DNA of 64,000 nucleotides from Umezawaea sp049997955 (GCA_049997955.1 JAEBDY010000001.1:558001-622000); one strand, 5' to 3'. Shown: positions 38,851 through 47,687, counted from the first letter of the stretch. Notes: generated from the letters alone by a model not told the origin. A program made the numbers and translations.

Positions 38851-38934
38851 CACGACCGCACACCACATGGTCCGAGCCACCAACGCACCCTTCACCCAGT
38901 GGAAGGGGAGGGGAAGGGAAGTAAAAGCCCCCAG

Positions 38935-39078
38935 AGCACGCAACCCGACCAGACCCAGACACCCAGACCTAGGCCTCACCCCGATCCGAAGCCTCCTCAT
39001 GGCTGCTGTCCGTTTGTCAAGGCATCTTTCCCGCCTTGACAAATCGACGGCAGCCATGGAGACACTTGGCGATCGGGG
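38935..39078 (+). repeat. Hairpin repeat family II, copy 1
   Basis: About 144 bp with conserved flank CCCCGATCCGAAGC and a long hairpin: left arm 38998-39023, loop ATCTTTCCC, right arm 39033-39058. The inner 11 pairs (TTTGTCAAGGC with GCCTTGACAAA) are shared with the other copies; the outer arm (CATGGCTGCTGTC with GACGGCAGCCATG) is private to this copy yet still pairs. Confidence 0.9.
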
Positions 39079-39087
39079 TGACGCCGC

Positions 39088-39240
39088 GAATCACCGAATC
39101 ACCGAATCACCGAACCCACCGAACCTGCGGACCTACGAACCCACCGAACCTGCGGACCTACGGACCTACGAATCCACCGGACCAACCGGACCAACCAGAC
39201 TCGCAGACTCATCGGACCCACCAGACCCGCGAACCCGCCG
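39088..39240. repeat. Low-complexity direct repeats
   Basis: Three tandem ACCGAATC-type octamers, then a 25-bp unit containing CCGAACCTGCGGACCTACGA twice, then decaying GGACCAACC/GGACCTACG variants. The appearance is that of slippage-generated DNA. No gene is present. Confidence 0.75.
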
Positions 39241-39285
39241 AGCCCACCACGAACCCACGACCCACCACCCCCAAAAAACGCAAAA

Positions 39286-39313
39286 GGCCCGACTCCCCAA
39301 GGGAAGTCGGGCC
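39286..39313. terminator. Terminator of the coiled-coil gene
   Basis: GGCCCGACT and AGTCGGGCC form a 9-bp stem that ends 13 bases from the stop codon of the minus-strand gene at 39326, with an A-rich run on its outer side that is a U tract in the minus-strand RNA (TTTTTTGG). Confidence 0.7.
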
Positions 39314-39325
39314 CTTCACCAAAGA

Positions 39326-40558
39326 TCAGGCGCCTTCGGCGGCCATCTCGTCGTCGTCCATGTGCTCCTTGCCCGGAGGCTTCTGCCCGTTCTTCCGGGT
39401 CCGGCGCTGGGGCCGGGGAAGCGCCGTGGGCGGCGGGGGCGGCGAGGACGATCCGCCGCCGAGGATCAGTTCGGCGAACGTGGCCATGGCCTCGTCCAGC
39501 TGCCCACCGATCCGCAGTTCCGACTCCTGGTTGCTCTTCCGCACCAGCGAGGTCAACGCCTCGGCGTCCGGGCGGGCCGCCACGGTGCCCTCGACCTTGA
39601 CGAGCCCCTGCTCCACGACCCCGGACAGCTCACCCAGGCGCGCGGTGAAGTCGTCCTCGACGGCGTCGAGCCGGTTCGTCATCGTGTCCAGGCGCGAGGT
39701 GACCTGCTCCAACCTCTGGGCCAAGGCTTCGAGGCGGTCGGTGGCGTCGACCTGGTCGCGGGTCTCCTCCAGCGCCGTGTGCAGCGCTTCGCGGGCCTCG
39801 TCGAGCTTCCCGTTGACCGTGCTGCGGGTGTCCGCGAGGGACGTGTGCAGCGAGTCGCGGGTCTCCGTGAGCGACGAGTGGAGCCCGTCGCGGGTGGAGT
39901 TGAGGTTGTCGCGGGTCTCGTCCAGTCGCCCGTGGAGGGCGGTGGCCGAGTCCGTGAGGGACTTCTGCAGTCCTTCGCGGGTGCCGTCGAGGTGCTCGTG
40001 CACGCCTTCGTCGACCTCGTCGAGACGCCCGCGCAGGGAGGCTTCGAGCGCCTCGATGCGCTCGCGCAGCGGGCCGGTGACCAGGGCGGGGAGCTGCTCG
40101 GTCTTGTGGTCCTGCTTGTCGAGGTGGCCGTCGAGGTCGTCGATGCGCTTGTGGATGTGGGAGAGCTTGTCCTCAAGCCCGTCCATCCGGCCCGCGACGC
40201 CCTCGAAGCGGCCCGCGACGCCGTCGAGGCGGCCGTCGAGCTGCGCGAACGGCTTGGCGAGCTTGTCGACGAGACCGTCGACGGCTCGGCTGATGCCCTG
40301 GACGGCGGTGTCCTGCGCCTCCAGCTTGGACAGAGCCTCGTCCAGGCGTTCGGCCAGCACGCTGACCTCGGTCCGGTCGGGCAGCTCGGACAGGCGCTTG
40401 CGAACGGAACCCAGCGACTCGAGCGGAGACATCCGCGCGTGGATCTCGTCCAGAGCATCGAAGATCTGCTGCTGCTCGCTCTCACGGATCTCCGCGGCGC
40501 GCGTGAGCATGTTGCGCATCCGGTCGAAGGACATCGTGGAGCTGGTGTTCTCGGTCAC
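39326..40558 (-). CDS. Long coiled-coil protein with hendecad repeats
   Basis: 410 residues, soluble and acidic, predicted almost wholly helical. Residues about 200-290 are built from 11-residue units (EGLQKSLTDSA, TALHGRLDETR, DGLHSSLTETR, DSLHTSLADTR, EALHTALEETR), the period of right-handed or amphipathic membrane-lying coiled coils. A Pro-rich then basic tail (RPQRRTRKNGQK) follows. The GTG start is preceded by GAAGG. It resembles apolipoprotein-like or scaffold proteins of actinomycetes; function unknown. Confidence 0.75.
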   Translation of the reverse strand: MTENTSSTMSFDRMRNMLTRAAEIRESEQQQIFDALDEIHARMSPLESLGSVRKRLSELPDRTEVSVLAERLDEALSKLEAQDTAVQGISRAVDGLVDKLAKPFAQLDGRLDGVAGRFEGVAGRMDGLEDKLSHIHKRIDDLDGHLDKQDHKTEQLPALVTGPLRERIEALEASLRGRLDEVDEGVHEHLDGTREGLQKSLTDSATALHGRLDETRDNLNSTRDGLHSSLTETRDSLHTSLADTRSTVNGKLDEAREALHTALEETRDQVDATDRLEALAQRLEQVTSRLDTMTNRLDAVEDDFTARLGELSGVVEQGLVKVEGTVAARPDAEALTSLVRKSNQESELRIGGQLDEAMATFAELILGGGSSSPPPPPTALPRPQRRTRKNGQKPPGKEHMDDDEMAAEGA

Positions 40559-40648
40559 GGCTGAATGCCTTCGTCCAGGGGAGGGGGAGACTTCCGGGAG
40601 CCTATCCAGGTTGGGGGTCGAGTTAGTACCACCCCCTGGCCCAGATCG

Positions 40649-40691
40649 CCCGGTTCCGAGGAGTGACTACTCCATCGGAGTTAACGACCGG
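40649..40691. promoter_or_regulatory. Three-tier stem-loop upstream of add
   Basis: CCCGGT/ACCGGG, TCCGA/TCGGA and GGAG/CTCC nest to a 15-bp interrupted hairpin with a TGACTA loop. It lies in the 375-bp region between the divergent coiled-coil and add genes, which holds no coding frame of its own. It may be an operator or part of a leader RNA. Confidence 0.45.
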
Positions 40692-40933
40692 GAGGCTACT
40701 CGGTGGTAATCGCGGGGAAGCAGACCACTCCTGCGCGTGATTCGCGACCGTGTGAGTGACTAAAGCTCAAATCTCGATCGCGGACCGTAGCGCATCACGA
40801 CTGCGCAACGTCTTGTGGACACACGACCGGGTTGTTTCCCGCGATCAAGGTAACGCGAGATTTGATCATAAGGCCGCCAAGATCGTTTGTAGCGCTGATC
40901 GCACGGCGTGTCGCCAGGTATAACGTGTCCGCC

Positions 40934-42019
40934 ATGTCGACTTCCCCTTCCCTGGAGGCCATCCGCAGCGCACCGAAGGTGCTGCTGCACGACCACCTCG
41001 ACGGTGGCCTCCGTCCCCAGACGGTGATCGAACTCGCCGAGGCGTCCGGCCACCCCGGACTGCCCACCACCGACGCCGCACAGCTCGGCGACTGGTTCCG
41101 CGAGAACGCCGACTCCGGCTCCCTCGTCCGCTACCTCGAAGGCTTCGCGCACACCTGCGGCGTCATGCAGGACGAGGCCGCGCTGGTGCGCGTGGCCGCC
41201 GAGGCGGCGGAGGACCTGGCCGCGGACGGCGTGGTCTACGCCGAGATCCGCTACGCCCCCGAGCTGTTCACCGAGCGCGGCCTCGGCCTGGAGCAGATCG
41301 TCGAGGCCATCCAGGAGGGCTTCCGCCAGGGCGAGCGCACCGCGGCGGCCGCGGGCAAGCAGATCCGCGTCGGCACGCTGCTGTGCGCCATGCGCCAGAA
41401 CGACGGCTGGCTGCCGTACGCCGAGCTGGCCGTGAAGTACCGCGACGCCGGCGTCGTCGGCTTCGACATCGCCGGTCCCGAGGCGGGCTTCGAACCCACC
41501 CGCGGCCTGGAGGCGTTCGAGTACCTGCGCAAGGAGAACGCGCACTTCACCATCCACGCCGGCGAGGCCGCGGGCGTCGAGTCCGTGTGGGAGGCCGTGC
41601 AGCTCTGCGGCGCCGAGCGCCTCGGCCACGGCGTGCGGATCGTCGAGGACATCGAGTTCGACGGTGAGCGCGCCGAGCTGGGCCGGGTCGCGAGCTACGT
41701 CCGCGACCGGCGCATCGCGCTGGAGGTCGCCCCGACCTCCAACCTGCACACCGGCATCGCCAAGACGCACGCCGAGCACCCGTTCGACAAGCTGTACAAG
41801 GCGGGCCTGCGGGTCACCGTCAACACCGACAACCGGCTGATGAGCCAGTGCTCCGCGTCCGGCGAGAACGCCGCGCTGGTCGAGGCGTTCGGCTACGGCT
41901 GGGACGACCTGGAGACGTTCGCGGTCAACGCGATGAAGTCCGCGTTCATCCCGTTCGCCGAGCGCAACGCGATCATCGACGACGTGATCGTCCCCGGTTA
42001 CGCCGCCCTCAAGGCCTAG
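40934..42019 (+). CDS. add: Adenosine deaminase
   Basis: 361 residues. The zinc and catalytic motifs are complete: LHDHLDGG (HxH), HAGEAAG with the catalytic Glu, RLGHGVRI and the TVNTDNRLMS aspartate pair. It deaminates adenosine and deoxyadenosine to inosine forms for PNP. TATAAC at 40919-40924 is a good -10 site nine bases from the ATG, so the mRNA is nearly leaderless; this also argues against the longer frame from 40832. Confidence 0.95.
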   Translation: MSTSPSLEAIRSAPKVLLHDHLDGGLRPQTVIELAEASGHPGLPTTDAAQLGDWFRENADSGSLVRYLEGFAHTCGVMQDEAALVRVAAEAAEDLAADGVVYAEIRYAPELFTERGLGLEQIVEAIQEGFRQGERTAAAAGKQIRVGTLLCAMRQNDGWLPYAELAVKYRDAGVVGFDIAGPEAGFEPTRGLEAFEYLRKENAHFTIHAGEAAGVESVWEAVQLCGAERLGHGVRIVEDIEFDGERAELGRVASYVRDRRIALEVAPTSNLHTGIAKTHAEHPFDKLYKAGLRVTVNTDNRLMSQCSASGENAALVEAFGYGWDDLETFAVNAMKSAFIPFAERNAIIDDVIVPGYAALKA

Positions 42020-42025
42020 GGAACA

Positions 42026-42067
42026 GCGAAGAGGCCCCCTCGCCGAACGGCGAGGGGGCCTCTTCGC
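42026..42067. terminator. Bidirectional terminator after add
   Basis: A perfect 20-bp stem (42026-42045 with 42048-42067) that leaves only AA unpaired at its tip, between the convergent add gene and the gene ending at 42075. Confidence 0.9.
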
Positions 42068-42074
42068 GCAGGTG

Positions 42075-43286
42075 CTAGTGGATGTTCAGCCGGTCCTCGA
42101 ACGCGGCGGACAGCGCGCGCCACGACGTGACCTCGGCCTCGAACGGCGCGCTGGGCGCGAGCCGCGTGGGGTCGGGCTTGAGCACGTACGACACCAGCCA
42201 GCCCAGGCTCTCCGACTTGTTCAGCGCGAGCTTCACGCTGTCGTCGTGCGCCCACTCGGCGGCGTCCTCGAACAGCTCCACCGCGAGGTCGAGCTGCGTC
42301 GGGTCGACCGAGTCCGGGCCGTCGGCGATGTCCTCGTCCAGACCGGTCAGCACGTAGACGTTGTCCGGGTCGACGTCGACCTCCAGGTCGCCGCCGGTCG
42401 CCTTGACCACGACCTCCTGGTACGTCGACACCTCGGCGAGGTCGTTGTCCTCGGCCTCGACCAGGAAGCGGGACAGCGCGCGCGGCGACGTGAACGCGTC
42501 GATGCGGCCCTTGCGGCCCAGGAAGACCGGCTGGTCGTCCAGGTAGCAGCGCAGCGTGTAGTACTCGCCCTGGCCGGTGATGACCTTGATCGGGTCGATG
42601 CCGACCTCGGCCCAGAAGCCGGTCGGTTCGGCGTCCTCGTCCTCATCGGCGTCGTCGTCCTCGGCCGCCGCGGCGGCCTGCGCCTCCTGGAGGATCGCGA
42701 GTTCCTTCTGGGCGCCCGCGAGCACGTTCTCGTCCACGTCCGGCGTCGTCACGACGCTGTCGATGGCGTCCAGCACCTCGTCCCACTTCTCGGCGATGAC
42801 CTCGGACAGCTCGGTCCACAGCGCGGTGCCCTCGCGGCCGCTGAACGGCAGCGTGCCCTGCGGCAGGAGCGAGAAGCCCTCCGCCGAGTCCAGGATCTCG
42901 TGCACCTTCTCCAGCTCGCACACGTCCGCGAGCGAGCGCACGATCGCGATGACGTCGGCCAGCTCGCCGATCACCCAGGTGTCGGGGTCGTCCGCGACCA
43001 GCTCGGGGACGCCGACCAGGTCGAACTGGTGGTTCTCGTCCGGCGAGAGGTCACCGACCGACAGCGCGGGAACCGCGTGCCACGCCGGGTGGTCGGCCAG
43101 GTCGTGCTCCTCCACCTTGCGCACGAAGGCGGCGAGGTGCGCGGCGTCGGGGAACGCGTACAGGTCCTCCTCGTGCCCGAGGAAGGCCTCCCACTCCTCA
43201 CCCTCCTCGCGCCAGCGGGGAGCCCACAGCGTGACCAGGTCCCCCTGGGTCAGCCCCAGTTCGATAGGGACGATGTCCTGCGCCAT
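42075..43286 (-). CDS. Conserved actinobacterial protein, often called primosomal protein
   Basis: 403 residues, strongly acidic with an Asp/Glu run (AAAEDDDADEDEDAEP near residue 210) between two similar halves; both halves contain a segment of the type YAFPDAAHLAAFVRKVEEHDL / DAFTSPRALSRFLVEAEDN, so the protein is an internal duplication. No helicase, primase or DNA-binding motif is visible and the traditional name has no support in this sequence. Its position after add matches streptomycete order, from memory. Confidence 0.72.
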   Translation of the reverse strand: MAQDIVPIELGLTQGDLVTLWAPRWREEGEEWEAFLGHEEDLYAFPDAAHLAAFVRKVEEHDLADHPAWHAVPALSVGDLSPDENHQFDLVGVPELVADDPDTWVIGELADVIAIVRSLADVCELEKVHEILDSAEGFSLLPQGTLPFSGREGTALWTELSEVIAEKWDEVLDAIDSVVTTPDVDENVLAGAQKELAILQEAQAAAAAEDDDADEDEDAEPTGFWAEVGIDPIKVITGQGEYYTLRCYLDDQPVFLGRKGRIDAFTSPRALSRFLVEAEDNDLAEVSTYQEVVVKATGGDLEVDVDPDNVYVLTGLDEDIADGPDSVDPTQLDLAVELFEDAAEWAHDDSVKLALNKSESLGWLVSYVLKPDPTRLAPSAPFEAEVTSWRALSAAFEDRLNIH

Positions 43287-43342
43287 CAGACCTCCAGGTC
43301 ACGCCATGCCGTGCGGATGCGCGGCAAAGCCTACGGGGTGGA

Positions 43343-43945
43343 TCAACGGCGGAAACCGCCGGTGCCGAACGGATCCGCGAAGTAAGCGTCGTCATCGTCG
43401 TCCACGGGCGGGCGGGGCTTGCGACCGGCCTGCGCCTGTGGCGCCGGGGTTGGTGCGAATGGTCGAGCGGACTGGGCCCCGTCGTCGAACGGGGGTTGCA
43501 CCGTGCCGTCGTACGAGGGTGCGGAGTCGGCCTGGAAAGCGGACTGGACCCCGGCGTGCCGCTGGTGGGAAGCGGGTGGCGGCGCGGCGGAGTACGGCGC
43601 CTGGCCCGCGGCGTCGGCCGCGGCGCGGAACGGCGGCGGCCCGGCGAAGCCCTCGATGGCGATGGCGGTGCTGTCGCCCAACGACTTGGCCAGTTCGTTG
43701 TACCCGCGCTGCACGGCGGCGTCGGTGGCCAGCCGGGCGGTCTCGACCACGAGCTGCCCCACGGCCCTGGAGCCCTGCCCGAGCGCGTGCGGGTGCAGCC
43801 GCAGCCACCTGAGCTCACCGGTCGCGGTGGCCGTGGCGACGGCCATGCCGCTCGGGTGCTCGGCCGTGCCCGTGGAGTTCGCCAGCACCTCGGTCAGCTG
43901 CTCCGAGGCCTGCCTGCGCTGCTCCGCCCGGTCCAGTTCGGTCAC
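43343..43945 (-). CDS. YbaB/EbfC-related protein with Pro-rich tail
   Basis: 200 residues from the GTG at 43945, which overlaps the upstream stop codon (GTGA). The first 100 residues have a YbaB-like strand-helix pattern (GELRWLRLHPHALGQGSRAVGQLV) as found in proteins next to ESX loci; the rest is Pro/Ala/Asp-rich and probably disordered. It is the second gene of a pair with 43942-44334. Confidence 0.65.
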   Translation of the reverse strand: MTELDRAEQRRQASEQLTEVLANSTGTAEHPSGMAVATATATGELRWLRLHPHALGQGSRAVGQLVVETARLATDAAVQRGYNELAKSLGDSTAIAIEGFAGPPPFRAAADAAGQAPYSAAPPPASHQRHAGVQSAFQADSAPSYDGTVQPPFDDGAQSARPFAPTPAPQAQAGRKPRPPVDDDDDAYFADPFGTGGFRR

Positions 43946-44334
43946 CGGACCCACCGTTCCGATCCGTACTGGTGGGTGTCGTCCGACGGCGCGAAGCCGA
44001 GTTCGGCGAGACCGTTGGCGGTGCCGGGGTCGACGACCCGGCCCAGGGAGCGGTGCAGGCGGGCGCCCGCGTCACGGGCGGCGCGCGCGGCGACGCGGAC
44101 GATCTCGTCGGCCAGCGCGTCCGGACCCATGCGCAGCGCGCCGGGTTCGATGCGGACCTCCTGCGGCGGAGCACCGGGTGGCGTGATCACCGTGACGGCC
44201 CCGTCGGCCGAGGACGCGCTGCCGAGGACCGGACCGCCGCGGGCCAGGTGGTCGGCGACCCGCTGCTCGGTGTCGGCCACCCGCCGGTTCGCGCGGTCGA
44301 TCTCCGCGCCCACCTGGTCGTCGAGATCACCCAC
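43942..44334 (-). CDS. YbaB/EbfC family DNA-binding-like protein
   Basis: 130 residues. The N-terminal helix (DQVGAEIDRANRRVADTEQRVA) and the central strands with VTVITPPGAPPQEVRIEP fit the YbaB fold used for nucleoid association. It is followed by the overlapping gene at 43343-43945, so the two products could form a complex. It lies near NlpC/P60 and EspC-type genes, a common arrangement in this group. Confidence 0.72.
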   Translation of the reverse strand: MGDLDDQVGAEIDRANRRVADTEQRVADHLARGGPVLGSASSADGAVTVITPPGAPPQEVRIEPGALRMGPDALADEIVRVAARAARDAGARLHRSLGRVVDPGTANGLAELGFAPSDDTHQYGSERWVR

Positions 44335-44411
44335 GTGCCACCCCCTTTCCTCCGCGGTCAGTCTGCCGGGACCACCCAGTCTGCCGGAACGGCGGTCACT
44401 ACGTTGGTCAC

Positions 44412-44741
44412 ATGGTCGTGCTGCGTTCGGTCCTGCTGTTCGTGCTCGCCGCGGTCGCGGAGATCGGGGGCGCCTGGTTGGTCTGGCAGGGGGTCCGGGA
44501 GCACCGCGGCTGGCTCTGGATCGGTGGCGGGGTGATCGCGCTCGGCCTCTACGGCTTCGTGGCGACGCTCCAGCCGGACGCCGACTTCGGCCGGATCCTC
44601 GCCGCGTACGGCGGGGTGTTCGTGGCCGGATCGCTCGCCTGGGGCGCGCTGGTCGACGGCTACCGGCCGGACCGGTGGGACGTCGCGGGCGCGCTGGTCT
44701 GCCTGGTCGGGGTCGCGCTGATCATGTACGCCCCGCGCTGA
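44412..44741 (+). CDS. YnfA family membrane protein
   Basis: 109 residues with four membrane helices. AAVAEIGGAWLVWQGVREHR and the ending RPDRWDVAGALVCLVGVALIMYAPR (quoted in parts) are typical of the YnfA/UPF0060 family, distant relatives of small multidrug transporters. Monocistronic. Its stop codon abuts the stop of the convergent NlpC/P60 gene within one TGATCA palindrome. Confidence 0.88.
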   Translation: MVVLRSVLLFVLAAVAEIGGAWLVWQGVREHRGWLWIGGGVIALGLYGFVATLQPDADFGRILAAYGGVFVAGSLAWGALVDGYRPDRWDVAGALVCLVGVALIMYAPR

Positions 44742-45953
44742 TCAGCCCGTCGGCCGGTAGAAGCCGTAGAACTCCATGCCGCTGTTGCTGGTGCGCAGGC
44801 TGCCGACCTGGACCGGGTCGCCCGCCTCCACGATCTGGCCGTTGCCGATCACCATCGCCACGTGGCCGCTCCACACCACCAGGTCGCCGGGCAGCAGCTG
44901 GTCCGCGGGCACCGACGAGCCCATCGCCTGCGACGACGCGGGCCGCGGCAGGTCGAACCCGGCGCCCGCGTAGGCCCACTGGGTCAGGCCGCTGCAGTCC
45001 GTGCCCTGCGGCGGGTTCGCGCCACCCCACACGTACGGCGTGCCGAGCGCGGACAGCGCGTTGCGCACGGCCGCGGCGGCCTGCTCGTTCGGCGCCTCGG
45101 CGCTGCTGCCGTCCGGCAGGTTCACGCCCACGCCCGAGCCGGGCTGCGGCGGGATCGCGACCGGCAGCCGTGGACCCGTGGCTTCTCCGCCACCTCCACC
45201 GCCACCTCCACCGCTGCTCCCTCCGCCGCCACCGCCGCCGGTGCCGCCGCCACCCGACCCGCCACCGCTCCCGCTCCCGGAGGAGCCCGCGGCAGGCGGT
45301 GCGGCCGGGTCCTGGCCGGTGCCCGTGCCGGTGGTTGCGCCGGACGTGGACGTCGTGCCCTCGCTCAGCTCGATGCCGATCGGGTCGCCCAACGCCTTCA
45401 GCGCGCCCAGGTCCGGCTTCTCCAACCCGTTCAGCTGGGACACGGCCGCGGTCAGGGCGTCCCGCACCTTCTGCAGCTCGCCCGCCGACCTGCCCTCGTA
45501 CTTGTGCGCCTCGCTCGCGATCGACGCGGCCACGGCGATCGAGGCGCCCGGCCCGCCGAACAGGCCCGCGCCGACCGCCGCCGCCAGCCGGGGCGTCGCG
45601 TAGGAGATGAACTCGTCGATCAGGCCCTGGATCGCCGTGCGGCCACTCGTCACGGCGCTCACCGCCGTCGTCGTCGCGGTCTGCGCGGTGGTGCAGTTGC
45701 GCGCCACCGCCTGCACGCCGCCGGACAGCGCGGCGACCCGCGACTGGAAGGTGTTCGCCTTGTCGCCGTACCAGGTGCCGAGCACCGCGTTGGCGGCCCC
45801 GGTGTGCCGCCCGTCGATGTCCGTCAGCGCGGTGCCCGCCTTGGTGAACGCGTCCGCGGCGCGGGTCGCGCCCCCGGTGTCGCCGTCCAGCTTGGCGAGG
45901 TGGTCGCGCATCGGCTGGACCAGCGTGGAGATGAAGCCCGCAACGTCGACCAC
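44742..45953 (-). CDS. NlpC/P60 peptidoglycan hydrolase with WXG100-like N-domain
   Basis: 403 residues from a GTG at 45953 with AAGGGGA seven bases upstream. Residues 1-190 are helical with a W-Y-G-D turn (VLGTWYGDKANTF) in the WXG100 style, then a Gly/Ser-rich linker of about 60 residues, then an NlpC/P60 domain with catalytic Cys in TDCSGLTQWAY and His in GHVAMVIG. No Sec signal is present, so export through a type VII system is likely. It would cut peptidoglycan peptides. Confidence 0.85.
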   Translation of the reverse strand: MVDVAGFISTLVQPMRDHLAKLDGDTGGATRAADAFTKAGTALTDIDGRHTGAANAVLGTWYGDKANTFQSRVAALSGGVQAVARNCTTAQTATTTAVSAVTSGRTAIQGLIDEFISYATPRLAAAVGAGLFGGPGASIAVAASIASEAHKYEGRSAGELQKVRDALTAAVSQLNGLEKPDLGALKALGDPIGIELSEGTTSTSGATTGTGTGQDPAAPPAAGSSGSGSGGGSGGGGTGGGGGGGSSGGGGGGGGGEATGPRLPVAIPPQPGSGVGVNLPDGSSAEAPNEQAAAAVRNALSALGTPYVWGGANPPQGTDCSGLTQWAYAGAGFDLPRPASSQAMGSSVPADQLLPGDLVVWSGHVAMVIGNGQIVEAGDPVQVGSLRTSNSGMEFYGFYRPTG

Positions 45954-45970
45954 GATCTCGTTCCCCTTGC

Positions 45971-46297
45971 TCAGACCTGGTAGCTGCGGTTGAGGTCGTC
46001 CTTGGCCTGCGCCTGCTGCTCGGTGTAGGCGGTGCCCGCGTCCGCGACGGCGGTCGCGAAGCCGGACAGCCCGGCCGCGGCGGCCGCGACGGCGTCCAGC
46101 TGGGCCTTCGCGGCCTGCTGGAACGCGGCCGCCAGGCCGACCTCGCCGCCGATCTCGCCGAACGCGTCGGCGGGCAGCGAGTCGACGCCGGTGAGCGTCG
46201 ACGTGCCCACCGCGCCCAGTTCGGTCCCCAACCCGGCCGCCGTCGTGCCGAACGACGTCAGCGCGTCGGTGTCGACCCCGAAGCTCTTCTCCACCAC
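45971..46297 (-). CDS. EspC-family type VII secretion-associated protein
   Basis: 108 residues, all helix, beginning VVEKSFGVDTDAL with the LGTELGAVGTS and AAFQQAAKAQLDAVA helices of the EspC/excreted-virulence-factor family. Two GTG codons (46297 and 46294) can serve as start, with GAGGGG upstream. It lies 17 bp before the NlpC/P60 gene on the same strand, so both are probably co-expressed and exported together. Confidence 0.7.
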   Translation of the reverse strand: MVEKSFGVDTDALTSFGTTAAGLGTELGAVGTSTLTGVDSLPADAFGEIGGEVGLAAAFQQAAKAQLDAVAAAAAGLSGFATAVADAGTAYTEQQAQAKDDLNRSYQV

Positions 46298-46465
46298 CGG
46301 TCCACCCCTCTTCCCGAACGTTCGACGGAGCAGCCCTCCCCGGCGTTCCACGGGAATCGTGCACCATCCGCGGCGGTGCCGTGTGGGCTTTCGACCAGCC
46401 GGTTCGCCCCGATCCTGCCCCGATGGGCGGTACCACGGCCGTCGGGTCGCCTTGATCATGGACAC

Positions 46466-47032
46466 GTGGGTGTTCTGGTGCACTGGAAGCGGATAGTGGA
46501 CTGGCTCGGAGAGCACGCCCCGGTGACCGGTTCCGAGTTGCGCGTTGGCGAGGACCCGGCCGCGGTGCAGGCGCTTTCGCAGGAAACAGGACTCGTTCCA
46601 CCGGAGGAGCTCCGGACCTGGTGGTCGGTGTGCGGAGGCACGGAGAACCTGGCTTTCGCCGAGGTCCTGCCGCCGTTCTACACGCCGATCGGACCGACCG
46701 ACGCGCTGCGCTCGTGGCGCCTCAAACGCGGCTTCTGGCCGCCCGAACTCGCCACCGAGGCGGGCACGCCGACCACCGGGTTTCACCCGATGTGGTTACC
46801 GATCGCGTTCGACGGCTGCGGTGACGCGCTCGCCGTGGACATGCGGCCCGGTGTGCTGTCCGGCTGCGTCGTGGAGTGGGACCGCGAGTGCCACGAAATG
46901 GTCAAACCCGAGTGGACGTCCGTCACGGAGATGCTCGACCAGGTGGCGACGGCGCTGGAGCAGCGCAGCAGGCTCGGCCACTGCGAACCGCTGGTCACGC
47001 ACGACGGCAGGCTCGACTGGCGTACCGGCTGA
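46466..47032 (+). CDS. SMI1/KNR4 family protein
   Basis: 188 residues from the GTG at 46466. The SMI1/KNR4 fold is indicated by LSQETGLVPPEELRTWWSVCGG near residue 35, the FHPMWLPIAFDGCGDALAVDM block and the final EPLVTHDGRLDW. Such proteins are frequent as immunity partners of bacterial polymorphic toxins. No toxin gene lies next to it here, apart from the Panacea-Fic pair downstream. Start choice is uncertain (GTG at 46478 is also possible). Confidence 0.75.
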   Translation: MGVLVHWKRIVDWLGEHAPVTGSELRVGEDPAAVQALSQETGLVPPEELRTWWSVCGGTENLAFAEVLPPFYTPIGPTDALRSWRLKRGFWPPELATEAGTPTTGFHPMWLPIAFDGCGDALAVDMRPGVLSGCVVEWDRECHEMVKPEWTSVTEMLDQVATALEQRSRLGHCEPLVTHDGRLDWRTG

Positions 47033-47096
47033 CCTCCTGCTCCGGTACGATGCGAGTAGCTGTAACCGCAGCTCGGCGGGTGTTTCGGGAGGTGGC

Positions 47097-47687
47097 ATGG
47101 CCGACGTCCACGACGTGGCGGCCGCACTGCTGACCGCCACCGGGCCCGAATCGCCGATGAAGCTGCAGAAGCTCCTCTACTACAGCCAGGCGTGGCACCT
47201 CGCCGGTCACGGCACGCCGCTGTTCGACGCGCCGATCGAGGCGTGGCGGCGCGGTCCCGTGGTGCCGGAGGTCTACCGGAGGCACGTCGGCCTGCACGAG
47301 GTGCACTCGTGGGAGGAAGGCGACCCGTCGGGGCTGTCGGAGTCCGAACGCGCGGTCGTGCGGTCGGTGGTCGAGCGGTACGGCGGGTTCAGCAGGCACG
47401 AGCTGAGCGAGATGGCGCACGAGGAGGAGCCGTGGCGCTCCGCCCGCGGCGGACTCGCGGACTCCGAGCCCAGCAGCGCGCCGATCCCGCACGAGGCGAT
47501 GCGGCGGTACTTCCGCAGGCTCACCAGCGATCCCGAGACGGCCGTCGCGGAAGCGCGGGCGTCGGTGGGGCTCGAAGGGCTGGAGGTGTCCACCGAGGCG
47601 CTGGAGGCCGCGCGCGCGGTCGTGCGCGGCGAGGTCGGGGCGGACGAGGCCGTGGCGCGGCGGATCGAGGCACTGCTCCGACCGTGA
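47097..47687 (+). CDS. Panacea (DUF4065) antitoxin-like protein
   Basis: 196 residues. MKLQKLLYYSQAWHLA, EAWRRGPVVPEVY and SELSEMAHEEEPW-like segments (here HELSEMAHEEEPW) are diagnostic of the DUF4065/SocA/GepA domain, now known as the promiscuous Panacea antitoxin domain. GGGAGG lies before the ATG. The stop overlaps the following Fic gene (GTGA), the arrangement of a toxin-antitoxin operon. The C-terminal 60 residues (from about 140) are an extension beyond the domain. Confidence 0.85.
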   Translation: MADVHDVAAALLTATGPESPMKLQKLLYYSQAWHLAGHGTPLFDAPIEAWRRGPVVPEVYRRHVGLHEVHSWEEGDPSGLSESERAVVRSVVERYGGFSRHELSEMAHEEEPWRSARGGLADSEPSSAPIPHEAMRRYFRRLTSDPETAVAEARASVGLEGLEVSTEALEAARAVVRGEVGADEAVARRIEALLRP

